From an uncultured Rhodopila sp. (GTDB lineage Bacteria > Pseudomonadota > Alphaproteobacteria > Acetobacterales > Acetobacteraceae): DNA of 64,000 nucleotides. A program made the position numbers and the translations under genes. The notes under the pieces are model-generated. The model did no database searches, had not been told where the DNA came from, and saw nothing but the letters and a program-made list of their open reading frames with translations. Below, one piece after another: positions 40,618 through 49,838 of this stretch. The number at the start of each line of letters is the position of its first letter. Position 1 is the first letter of the stretch. Location: the NCBI GenBank assembly GCA_903932145.1, contig CAIZFE010000076.1:1-64000 (forward strand). The letters run 5' to 3'.

Positions 40618-42261
40618 ATGCCCCGCATGACCACGGCCGAGGCCGTTATCGAATCCCTGATCGCGCATGGGATCGACACTCTGTTCGCTCTACCGGGCGT
40701 GCATAACGACCACCTGTTCGACGCCGCTCACAAAGCCTCCGACCGCATCCGCGTCATCCACCCGCGCCACGAGCAAACCGCCGCCTACATGGCGCTCGGT
40801 GCCGCTTTGGTCACCGGCAAACCGCAGGCATTCGCCGTAGTGCCGGGGCCGGGCATTCTGAACGCCTCGGCCGCGTTGCTGCTGGCCTCCGCGATGGGCG
40901 CGCCGGTGATCGCACTGGCCGGGCAAATCCCGTCCTTCGCGATCGACCAGGGCCACGGCCATCTGCACGAAATCCACGACCAGATCGGCCTGCTGCGCCA
41001 CATCGTCAAACTGGGTGAGCGTATCCGCTCCCCGGAAGAAGCATCCGCCCGCGTGGCCACGGCCATTTCCGTCGCCTTGTCTGGCCGCACCGGGCCGGTC
41101 GCCCTGGAATGCGCCATCGACACCTGGGGGCAGTCGGCCGAAGTCACCCTGACCGCACCCTTTGTCCAAACCGCGCCCTGCGCCGACCCCGCTACGATCG
41201 CCGCCGCCGCCGACATCCTGGCGAACGCCAAACGCCCGCTGATCGTTGTAGGCGGCGGCGCCCTGGATGCCGGCCCGGAACTCCAGGCGGTTGCGGAATT
41301 GCTGCACGCGCCGGTTTCGTCATTCCGCCGGGGCAGGGGAGCGATCCCGACCAGCCATCCGCTCGCGGTGTCGTTCACCGAGGGCCACGCGTTATGGAAA
41401 ACCGCCGACGCGGTGTTGGCCGTCGGCACGCGACTATACTGGCAACAAAGCAACTGGGGCGTGGACGACGCGCTGAAAATCGTTCGTCTGGACATCGACC
41501 CCGACGAAATCTCGCGTTATCGCCGCCCCGCCTGCGGTTTACTCGGTGACGCGGCAGTAACGTTGCGAGCACTGGCGGTGGAACTGCGCGGAAAGGGCAC
41601 CGCATGGCAGCCCAATCCGGACCTGCCCGCCGTCCGCGCCGCCTTCGCTGATCGCCTGACCCGCCAGGAGCCGCCGATGGCCTTCCTGCGCGCCATCCGC
41701 GCCGCATTGCCCATGGACGGAATCTATGTCGAGGAAGTGACACAGGTCGGGTTCGCCAGCCGGTTGGCGCTGCCGGTCCACGCCCCCCGCACCTACCTGT
41801 CGCCCGGTTATCAGGACACGCTCGGTTGGGGTTACGGTACTGCACTGGGGGCTCAGGCGGCGGCGCCCGGGCGGAAAGTGGTGCTGGTGAGCGGTGACGG
41901 CGGGTTCATGTTCCAGGCGACCGAACTGGCGACCGCGATGCATCACAAATTGCCGGTCGTGGCGGTGGTGTTCGACGACGGCGCGTTCGGCAACGTGCGG
42001 CGCATCCAGGCGCAGGCCTATGGCAACCGCCTGATCGCCAGCGACCTGACCAACCCGGATTTCGTCAAATTCGCCGAAAGCTTCGGCATGGCCGCGTTCC
42101 GCGCCACCACGCCGGACGCGCTGGAGGACGCGCTGCGCAAAGCGTTCGCGTTGAACGCTCCGGCCCTGGTGCATGTGCCGGTGGGCGAGATGCCGAGCCC
42201 GTGGGATATGATTCTGCTGCCAAGAGTACGCGGGACCGAAACGCGGCCACCGCTGCCATAA
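40618..42261 (+). CDS. thiamine diphosphate-dependent enzyme, acetolactate synthase-like
   Basis: A 547-residue three-domain ThDP enzyme. The catalytic Glu is in 'HPRHEQTAAYMALGAA' (about 45-60), the middle Rossmann-type domain begins near 'ADILANAKRPLIVVGGGA', and the C-terminal domain carries the ThDP/Mg motif from 'VSGDGGFMFQATELATA' to 'VVFDDGAFGNVRR'. It resembles benzoylformate decarboxylase and acetolactate-synthase-like large subunits; the regulatory small subunit is absent, so a catabolic decarboxylase or lyase is more likely than branched-chain amino acid synthesis. The next gene starts 17 bases downstream. Confidence 0.88.
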   Translation: MPRMTTAEAVIESLIAHGIDTLFALPGVHNDHLFDAAHKASDRIRVIHPRHEQTAAYMALGAALVTGKPQAFAVVPGPGILNASAALLLASAMGAPVIALAGQIPSFAIDQGHGHLHEIHDQIGLLRHIVKLGERIRSPEEASARVATAISVALSGRTGPVALECAIDTWGQSAEVTLTAPFVQTAPCADPATIAAAADILANAKRPLIVVGGGALDAGPELQAVAELLHAPVSSFRRGRGAIPTSHPLAVSFTEGHALWKTADAVLAVGTRLYWQQSNWGVDDALKIVRLDIDPDEISRYRRPACGLLGDAAVTLRALAVELRGKGTAWQPNPDLPAVRAAFADRLTRQEPPMAFLRAIRAALPMDGIYVEEVTQVGFASRLALPVHAPRTYLSPGYQDTLGWGYGTALGAQAAAPGRKVVLVSGDGGFMFQATELATAMHHKLPVVAVVFDDGAFGNVRRIQAQAYGNRLIASDLTNPDFVKFAESFGMAAFRATTPDALEDALRKAFALNAPALVHVPVGEMPSPWDMILLPRVRGTETRPPLP

Positions 42262-42278
42262 ACGAAGGAGACGCCGGA

Positions 42279-43247
42279 ATGTCCGAGATCACGCACCGCT
42301 TCATCGAAACCAACGGCATCCGCATGCACATCGCGGAGAAGGGCACCGGGCCGCTGGTCCTGCTCTGCCACGGCTTTCCGGAGTCCTGGTATTCCTGGCG
42401 GCACCAGATCGACGCGCTCGCCGCCGCCGGCTTCCACGCTGTTGCCCCGGACATGCGCGGTTACGGCCAGACCGAGCAGCCTGAGGCCATCGACCAATAC
42501 ACGATGCTGCATCTGGTCGGCGACATGGTCGGCGTCCTGGATGCCCTGGGTGAGGAAACCGCCGTCATTGCCGGCCACGACTGGGGGGCTCCCGTCGCTT
42601 GGCATACGGCTTTGCTGCGGCCGGATCGGTTTCGGGCGGTGATCGGGCTTAGCGTGCCGTACCGGCCGCGCGGCAAGGTGCGCCCCACCAGCGTCATGCC
42701 GCAGACCGACGACGCGGTTTTCTACCAGTTGCACTTCCAGACACCGGGCGTGGCGGAGGCGGAACTGGAGGCCGACGTCCCGACTTCCATGCGCGGCGTC
42801 CTGCTGCGGATATCGGGCGAGACCTCGGTGGCGGGCGGCGGGTTCAGCATGGTGCCGCGGGCTGGCGGCATGGCGCCCCGCACGCGGGAGGCCAGTCTGG
42901 CGCCGCTGCCCGCATGGCTGACCGACGCCGATCTGGCGTTCTACGCTGCGGAATTCACCCGGACAGGCTTTCGTGGCGGTCTGAACTGGTACCGCAACAT
43001 CGATCGCAACTGGGAGCTGACGGCGCCGTTCGCCGGCGCCAAAGTCACTGTTCCGGCCCTGTATGTGGCCGGGGAACGCGATCTGGTGCTGGCATTCCCT
43101 GGAGCGAAGGAACTGGTGGCGAACCTGAAAATGTTCGTTCCAAACCTACAGCAGACGATCCTGTTGCCGGGTTGCGGTCACTGGACGCAGCAGGAACGCC
43201 CACAAGAGGTGAACGCCGCGATGATCGATTTCCTTCGGGCACTTTGA
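42279..43247 (+). CDS. alpha/beta hydrolase, epoxide hydrolase-like
   Basis: A 322-residue soluble epoxide-hydrolase-type enzyme. The oxyanion motif is 'CHGFPESWYSWRHQI', the nucleophile Asp is in 'IAGHDWGAPVAW' (position usually filled by D in epoxide hydrolases and haloalkane dehalogenases), and the catalytic His in 'LPGCGHWTQQERP'. Tyrosines in the cap ('NWYRNIDRNWEL') fit ring-opening Tyr residues. GAAGGAG precedes ATG 42279. It is likely co-transcribed with the ThDP enzyme upstream. Confidence 0.9.
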   Translation: MSEITHRFIETNGIRMHIAEKGTGPLVLLCHGFPESWYSWRHQIDALAAAGFHAVAPDMRGYGQTEQPEAIDQYTMLHLVGDMVGVLDALGEETAVIAGHDWGAPVAWHTALLRPDRFRAVIGLSVPYRPRGKVRPTSVMPQTDDAVFYQLHFQTPGVAEAELEADVPTSMRGVLLRISGETSVAGGGFSMVPRAGGMAPRTREASLAPLPAWLTDADLAFYAAEFTRTGFRGGLNWYRNIDRNWELTAPFAGAKVTVPALYVAGERDLVLAFPGAKELVANLKMFVPNLQQTILLPGCGHWTQQERPQEVNAAMIDFLRAL

Positions 43248-43350
43248 CGCGATAGGTCGCTTGTATTCGGGCGACGCACAGGCGAGACAGCGGCGTAGCG
43301 TGCCGTTTCCCGCGATCACGGGCGACCAGGCCGTTGGGGAGAAACCGAGA

Positions 43351-44373
43351 ATGTTACGTACCACGATCGCCGGCAGCCTGCCGAAGCCGGAATGGCTGGC
43401 GGAACCGAACAAGCTCTGGGCGCCCTGGAAGGGAACCGGTGAGACACTGGCCGCCGCGAAACGCGATGCCACGCTGTTGTGGTTGAAGCGCCAGGAAGAC
43501 GCCGGGATCGACATCGTCACGGATGGCGAGCAATCGCGCCAGCATTTCGTGCATGGCTTCCTGGAACGCGTGGAAGGCATCGATTTTGACAATAAGGTCG
43601 AAATGGGCATACGCAACGATCGCTATAAGGCGATGGTGCCGACCGTCACCGGCGCCCTGCGCCTCTCCGGTCGCGTCCACGAAACCGAGGCTCGGTTGGC
43701 CCGCGCGCACACCGGGAATAAACTGAAATTCACGCTGCCCGGACCGATGACGCTGGTTGATACCATCGCCGATCAATACTACGGCGATAAGGTTGCCCTG
43801 GCCATGGCATTCGCCGATCTGCTCAACCAGGAAGCGCGCGCCCTGGAAGCCGACGGCGTCGATACGATCCAGTTCGATGAGCCCGCGTTCAACGTCTATA
43901 TGAATGAGGTCGCCACCTGGGGCATCCAGGCACTGGAACGCGCCGCGGCCGGGCTGCAATGCACCACGGCCGTGCATATCTGTTACGGCTACGGCATTCA
44001 GGCCAATATCGACTGGAAAAACTCGCTCGGCACCGAATGGAGCCAATACGAGCAGACCTTCCCGGTGCTGGCCGCCAGCTCGATCAACCAGGTGTCGCTG
44101 GAGTGCCGCAACGCCCGCGTGCCACTACGGCTGCTGAAACTGCTGGAAGGCAAGGACGTGCTGGTCGGCGTGATCGATGTCGCCACGGAGGTGGTGGAAA
44201 CGCCCGAACAGGTCGCCGCGGTCATCGAGGCGGCACTGGCCTATGTACCGGCCGATCGGCTGTTTCCCTGCACGAACTGTGGCCTGGCGCCGATGCCGGT
44301 CGATGTCGCCGCGGCCAAACTGGTCGCCCTGGGGCAGGGGGCCGAGCTGGCGAGGAAGCGCCTGGGCGCGTAA
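43351..44373 (+). CDS. MetE C-terminal-like methyltransferase (short methionine synthase homologue)
   Basis: A 340-residue protein corresponding to the catalytic half of cobalamin-independent methionine synthase. Zinc ligands are visible as H-x-C in 'AVHICYGYG' and the final Cys in 'FPCTNCGLAPMP', with 'IQFDEPAFNVY' giving the substrate Asp/Glu. The N-terminal half of MetE is missing, as in archaeal and core-MetE proteins. These may use methylcobamide or another methyl donor rather than folate polyglutamate. No DUF1852-type partner is next to it. ATG 43351 has GGGGAGAAACC upstream; it lies 103 bases after the hydrolase gene. Confidence 0.82.
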   Translation: MLRTTIAGSLPKPEWLAEPNKLWAPWKGTGETLAAAKRDATLLWLKRQEDAGIDIVTDGEQSRQHFVHGFLERVEGIDFDNKVEMGIRNDRYKAMVPTVTGALRLSGRVHETEARLARAHTGNKLKFTLPGPMTLVDTIADQYYGDKVALAMAFADLLNQEARALEADGVDTIQFDEPAFNVYMNEVATWGIQALERAAAGLQCTTAVHICYGYGIQANIDWKNSLGTEWSQYEQTFPVLAASSINQVSLECRNARVPLRLLKLLEGKDVLVGVIDVATEVVETPEQVAAVIEAALAYVPADRLFPCTNCGLAPMPVDVAAAKLVALGQGAELARKRLGA

Positions 44374-44412
44374 CGGTTTGTCTGTCCGATAGGGGGCGGG
44401 ATCGACCCCATA

Positions 44413-44647
44413 GGCATCAGGATAAGACGTCTGGTGGGGAGGATTTACCCATTCGTCATGGCCGGGCTTGGCCCGGCCACCCACGACTTCCTGTGTCGTG
44501 CCAGGCAACGTCCCGGGTGACAGGGCCAAGCCCGGTCATGACGGAAAAGATAACGCCGCGGCCGGAGAAAGAATTTTCTCCCCAACTCGCTTATCCTGAT
44601 GCCCACGGGGCTTGGCCCGGTCATGACGAATTAGGCAAATCCTCCCC
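44413..44647. repeat. palindrome-rich spacer with dispersed repeat, copy B plus half copy
   Basis: CGTCATGGCCGGGCTTGGCCC (44454-44474) pairs with 44523-44543 with one mismatch, giving a copy of the dispersed palindrome. A further half (GGCTTGGCCCGGTCATGACG) ends near 44628. Around these, GGCATCAGGATAAG (44413-44426) is the exact complement of 44590-44603, and GGGGAGGATTT (44436-44446) of 44637-44647. The region is thus a nest of inverted duplications. It fills the gap between two convergent genes and may act as a terminator. Confidence 0.85.
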
Positions 44648-44689
44648 GTCCATCACCAATAGGGCTAACCTGCCAACAAAGCCTTATCC

Positions 44690-46303
<1,614 letters not shown>

Positions 46304-46376
46304 TGATTTTCACTCCCGTGTCGGAGGCGCATTCGCGTTCGGCGTGCCGTTGCAAATCGCCGGAATAGTGAAAATC

Positions 46377-46405
46377 CTCATAATGAGAGATTTTTGGCCC
46401 GTCAA
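46377..46405 (-). promoter_or_regulatory. monooxygenase promoter with IclR-type operator 1
   Basis: The palindrome CTCATAATGAG (46377-46387) is identical to the one at 46452-46462. On the minus strand a TTGACG hexamer (46405-46400) is followed after 17 bases by TATGAG (46382-46377), a fair sigma-70-type promoter whose -10 element lies within the operator. It is placed 74 bases upstream of the monooxygenase start. Confidence 0.6.
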
Positions 46406-46430
46406 GGTTTTCGGAATTGAAACCCCCGAT

Positions 46431-46463
46431 TTGACGCATATTTTTATGTTTCTCATAATGAGA
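46431..46463 (+). promoter_or_regulatory. iclR promoter with operator 2
   Basis: TTGACG (46431-46436), a 17-base AT-rich spacer and CATAAT (46454-46459) form a good promoter for the regulator gene. The -10 element lies inside a 13-base palindrome TCTCATAATGAGA (46451-46463). The same 11-base core occurs at operator 1, so one protein should bind both and control both directions. Confidence 0.65.
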
Positions 46464-46530
46464 GAATGACGCTACGTTCAGCGTTCCGCGGGTCTGACCC
46501 GCCATGCGTCCCGGTCGCAAGGTCAAGCCA

Positions 46531-47370
46531 ATGGATCAACTCAGCCCCGCCGAAACGGGCCGCACCGCACAGGGCGATACCAGTATCACGCGCGTCCTCG
46601 GCATCCTCGACCTGTTCACGCCGGATACCCCGGTCTGGACCGTGGACATGCTCGTCGAACACCTCTCGCTCGGTCGCGCCACCATCTACCGGTATATCAG
46701 GGCGCTGTGCGACGCGGGTTTTTTGGTGCCGGTGGCGGGGGCCGGCTATGTCCTGGGGCCACGATTCATCGAGTTCGACCGTAGCATCCGGTTGGCCGAT
46801 CCGCTGCTGCACATCGTGCCGCCGGTGATGGCGGAGCTTCGCGAGGTGGTCAACGGCGCGCAGTTACTGTGCGGGTTCTACGGCCTGCGCGTGCTGACCG
46901 TGCTACAGGATAAGACCGACCCCAACATTACTATGAGTATGGAGCGCGGACGGCCATTTTCCCTGTTCCTGGGCTGTCCATCGCGGGTGATCCTGGCGCA
47001 TCTGTCGACCTACCAGTTGCGCAATCTGGCGCTGAACCAACAAAAAGAGATCGCGGCGGCCGGGCTCGGTGAGAACTGGGCCGAGTTCCGCGACACCATG
47101 CGGGCCATCCGCAAGACCGGCTATCTCGTGGCGAGCGACATCGACAAAGACCTGGTTGGCATCGCGGCGCCCATCTTCCACGCGCCGGGAGCGGTTGCGG
47201 CCAGTCTGTGTCTGGTGCGATTGAAAGAGAACGTGACGCCAGAGGATGCCGCTTTCCTGGGTGGGGTCGCGGTCGAGGCCTGCCAGCGGATTTCCGCCGA
47301 ACTGCAGGCGTTCCGGCCGGGCAACGCCGACACGGCGGCGCCGGCGTTTCCCATTTCCCGGGCGCGTTAA
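46531..47370 (+). CDS. IclR family transcriptional regulator
   Basis: A 279-residue regulator. The N-terminal winged helix has 'TSITRVLGILDLFTPDTPVWTV' and the recognition helix in 'LSLGRATIYRYIRALCDAGFL'; the C-terminal GAF-like effector domain (about 95-265) includes 'TMSMERGRPFSLFLGCPSRVILA' and 'GIAAPIFHAPGAVAASLCLV'. It lies divergent to the Baeyer-Villiger monooxygenase. Start ATG 46531 has AAGG upstream; ATG 46504 is a longer alternative. Probable effector: the ketone substrate or a product of the divergent enzyme. Confidence 0.9.
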   Translation: MDQLSPAETGRTAQGDTSITRVLGILDLFTPDTPVWTVDMLVEHLSLGRATIYRYIRALCDAGFLVPVAGAGYVLGPRFIEFDRSIRLADPLLHIVPPVMAELREVVNGAQLLCGFYGLRVLTVLQDKTDPNITMSMERGRPFSLFLGCPSRVILAHLSTYQLRNLALNQQKEIAAAGLGENWAEFRDTMRAIRKTGYLVASDIDKDLVGIAAPIFHAPGAVAASLCLVRLKENVTPEDAAFLGGVAVEACQRISAELQAFRPGNADTAAPAFPISRAR

Positions 47371-47372
47371 GA

Positions 47373-47642
47373 TCAACCGCCGCTGATCGCTGTCATCACA
47401 AACACCTCGGCGCCGGGGGCAATCCGCGTCTCCAGCGTCGCGCGTTCACCGTCGATGAAAATGTTGATGTGGCGTCGAACGCGCGGCGTGGAATCGCACA
47501 GGCGGTCGCGCATCCCCGGCCAGCGCGCGTCCAACGCATCCACCATTTCGTCAACTGTTGTGGCGGACACGGCCGGTTCGGGGTCGCAACCGGGGAACAG
47601 GCGCAACAGGGCAGGGGGCAGCAGGACCGTCACGGCGGCCAT
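47373..47642 (-). CDS. MoaD/ThiS-type ubiquitin-like sulfur-carrier protein
   Basis: An 89-residue beta-grasp protein ending in the diagnostic di-glycine 'TAISGG'. 'VTVLLPPALLRLFPG' is strand one and 'HINIFIDGERATLETRIAPGAEVFVM' (read in part) the central fold. In this superfamily the terminal Gly is adenylated and thiocarboxylated by an E1-like enzyme and then donates sulfur. No molybdopterin, thiamine or cysteine synthase gene is adjacent. Instead its ATG follows directly on the stop of the BNR-repeat gene (TAAATG-type junction), so the two are co-expressed. Confidence 0.88.
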   Translation of the reverse strand: MAAVTVLLPPALLRLFPGCDPEPAVSATTVDEMVDALDARWPGMRDRLCDSTPRVRRHINIFIDGERATLETRIAPGAEVFVMTAISGG

Positions 47643-48719
47643 TTACAGCACCAGCGTTTCCACTGACAGGATTGGCGGCAAGTGGTGGGCGATGTCGGTC
47701 CAGGTCTCGCCCTCATCGGCGCTGGCGAACAGCGTGCCGGTATTGGTGCCGGCATAGATCCCGGCTGGCTCCAGCCGATCCGCCGCCATCGCCTGGCGCA
47801 GCACGCCGAAGAACGCATTCTGCTGCGGCAAGCCGGTTCGCATCGCCTGCCATTCGGTGCCGCCGTCGCGGGTGCGGTACACGGCAGCCTTGCCGTCGGG
47901 AACGTAACGGCCGGCGATGTCGCCATTCAGGGGCACCAGGAACAGCGTCGATGGATCGCGCGGATGGGTGACGGCGGGAAAACCGAAGCTGGAGGGCAGG
48001 CCGGATTCGATACTCTCCCAATGCTGACCACCGTCGTCGGAGCGGTACATGCCGCAGTGGTTCTGCTGATACAGCCGGCTTGGATGGTTTGGCGCGATAA
48101 CGATGCAATGCACGCATTGGCCAAATTCGGGATAGCGTTCCGCTTCTGGTAGGTAGTCGCAGCGTGTGCCGGTGTTGCGGGGCGCCCAGGTCTGTCCGCC
48201 GTCTGCCGTATAGAATACGCCGGCTGAGGAAATCCCGATCCAGATCTGGTCCGCGTCATCCGGGTGAGGAACGATCGAGTGCAGGATCAAACCGGCCCCG
48301 CCCGGCTGCCAGTTCGGCGCGGTGGGGTGCGCGCGCAGGCCGGCGACATGGGACCAGGACGCCCCGCCATCATCGCTGCTGAACAACCCGGCCGGTTGCA
48401 CGCCGGCATACAGGCGGCCGTTACGCGGCGCGAGGCTCCAGACCGATTTGATCGCCTCCTCTCCGGCCTGATAGGCCAGACCTTCACTGGAATGCGTCCA
48501 GGTGGTGCCGAGATCGGTGGACTTCCAAACCGCGGGACCGAACCATTCGTTGCCGCCACCGGCGTAGATCGTTCCGGATACCGGGTCGGCGATGACGTGG
48601 TTCATCGGCCACGTCTCGCAGAACGGGCCTTTCAGTGACCACCCGGTTCGGCGTTCGTCGCTTTCCAGGATAAAGGCACCCTTCTTTGTCCCGAGCAGGA
48701 CGAAAACACGAGCTGTCAT
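47643..48719 (-). CDS. BNR/sialidase-like beta-propeller protein, cytoplasmic
   Basis: A 358-residue propeller with Asp-box repeats: 'SSDDGGASWSH', 'TADGGQTWAP', 'RSDDGGQHWES', 'RTRDGGTEWQA' and 'SADEGETWTD' (S/T-x-D-x-G-x-T/x-W pattern). It is often annotated as exo-alpha-sialidase or glycosyl hydrolase, but the catalytic Arg triad and Tyr/Glu pair of sialidases are not evident. There is no signal peptide: the product starts 'MTARVFVLLGTKKGAF'. GGAGG precedes ATG 48719. Tight linkage to a MoaD-like protein and to a divergent MarR regulator suggests a cytoplasmic role, possibly as a sulfur-transfer partner; this is inference. Confidence 0.85.
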   Translation of the reverse strand: MTARVFVLLGTKKGAFILESDERRTGWSLKGPFCETWPMNHVIADPVSGTIYAGGGNEWFGPAVWKSTDLGTTWTHSSEGLAYQAGEEAIKSVWSLAPRNGRLYAGVQPAGLFSSDDGGASWSHVAGLRAHPTAPNWQPGGAGLILHSIVPHPDDADQIWIGISSAGVFYTADGGQTWAPRNTGTRCDYLPEAERYPEFGQCVHCIVIAPNHPSRLYQQNHCGMYRSDDGGQHWESIESGLPSSFGFPAVTHPRDPSTLFLVPLNGDIAGRYVPDGKAAVYRTRDGGTEWQAMRTGLPQQNAFFGVLRQAMAADRLEPAGIYAGTNTGTLFASADEGETWTDIAHHLPPILSVETLVL

Positions 48720-48751
48720 GGCTTTTCCTCCCTTTGCCGGCGTCAGGTTCC

Positions 48752-48781
48752 TGGACAGATAGGTTGATGTCAACCTATAAT
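48752..48781. promoter_or_regulatory. MarR operator overlapping divergent promoters
   Basis: A perfect 8-base inverted repeat, TAGGTTGA (48760-48767) and TCAACCTA (48770-48777) with a 2-base centre. A consensus TATAAT lies at 48776-48781 with TGGACA at 48752-48757 (18-base spacer) for the rightward marR gene. On the other strand TTGACA (48773-48768) lies in the dyad and could be the -35 of the leftward gene pair, although its -10 is weak. Binding would block both. Confidence 0.75.
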
Positions 48782-48786
48782 TGGTC

Positions 48787-49233
48787 ATGCCGCCGCTGGA
48801 TGACCTCTCTTTCACCACCACGTTAACTGTTCGGGATTCCTGTCTGTGTCTGCACGTCCAGAGGGCAGCGCGGGCACTGGCCCGGCGGTTCGATGAGGCG
48901 CTGCGGCCGGCCGGGCTGACCAGCGGGCAGTTCTCGCTGCTGATGGCGCTGAACCGGCCGCAGCCGGCGGGGATCGCTCAGGTCGCGGCATTGCTGGCGA
49001 TGGATCGAACGACGCTGACGGCGAATCTGAAGCCGTTGCAGCGGCTTGGGTTTGTTCATGTGTTGGCGGGGGAGAAGGATAAGCGACGGCGCGTGCTGGT
49101 TTTGACTCCGGCCGGCCGGTCAGCTCTGGCGGCGGCGGTGCCGATCTGGCGGCAGACGCATCAGGCGATTGAGGGGGCGCTTGGGGACTCCAACCCCGAC
49201 CGGCTGCGGGCGGATTTGATGGCGCTAAGCTAA
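48787..49233 (+). CDS. MarR family transcriptional regulator
   Basis: A 148-residue winged-helix regulator: 'AGLTSGQFSLLMALNRP' is helix alpha 2-3, 'GIAQVAALLAMDRTTLTANLKPLQRLGFV' (in part) the DNA-binding helices, and 'GEKDKRRRVLVLTPAGR' the wing. ATG 48787 is used; the TATAAT at 48776-48781 would place the transcript start at about 48788, so the mRNA may have almost no leader. It diverges from the BNR and MoaD-type genes and should control them through the palindrome at 48760-48777. Confidence 0.9.
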   Translation: MPPLDDLSFTTTLTVRDSCLCLHVQRAARALARRFDEALRPAGLTSGQFSLLMALNRPQPAGIAQVAALLAMDRTTLTANLKPLQRLGFVHVLAGEKDKRRRVLVLTPAGRSALAAAVPIWRQTHQAIEGALGDSNPDRLRADLMALS

Positions 49234-49838
49234 CTGGACGCTAGGCAGATGTGCGCGACGACCCGCCAATGTGAACCCAATCATGCTATTAGTGCGAGCT
49301 GGAGCGCGAGGTCAGATGGGTGGTGATGGAAGCCGCGACGCCCGAACCCGATCTGCCTCACCGGTTGGAGCGGGCGTATTTCGGTCAGGATGCGGTTAGT
49401 CCGCTGGAAGCGTGATCCTGTCCGCGGCGCGCTTTATCGCTATGGTACCTATCTGCATCCGCATGAAGCTGGTTGGGACCATTTTGCCGCTAATCTCGGT
49501 GTCGGGCCATGGCTCGTAATTGAAATACCGCACATCAACGTCAATGTGGCCGGCTTTTAAATTGCATTTTGAAAATGAAATCCGATTTATTGCCGCGAAT
49601 TCGGCCGTGTGTTCCGAAAATATATTGAATTTTTTCAGAACTTGTCCGATGGCCAGAAAATATGGCCCTTTCCGCAGTGCCGATCGTAATATTGAAATCA
49701 TTTCCTGTAAATGAACTATCTTTAATTTGAATTGTAGTACAGCCACAGACGCCGACCATTTGATGCGGGACATCGAAAATACTTGCGTTGCCCTAAAAGA
49801 AAATCCGTCCAGTCACAAAACCAGTGAGGAATGCCGAG
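49234..49838. other. AT-rich gap, possible gene remnants
   Basis: No firm gene lies in these 605 bases. A minus-strand frame at 49396-49773 could give 125 residues ('HIDVDVRYFNYEPWPDTEI' in its C-terminal half), while overlapping frames also stay open, a sign of low-GC non-coding or decayed DNA. At 49293-49412 a plus-strand frame reads 'MEAATPEPDLPHRLERAYFG' from about 49326 to a stop, like the tail of a lost gene. Between 49550 and 49740 the GC content drops clearly below that of the surroundings. Confidence 0.4.

Noticed and set aside
47643-48719. Exo-alpha-sialidase activity for the BNR protein.
   Set aside because: Asp boxes are present, but the sialidase catalytic residues and a signal peptide are not evident, so the enzymatic name is not used.
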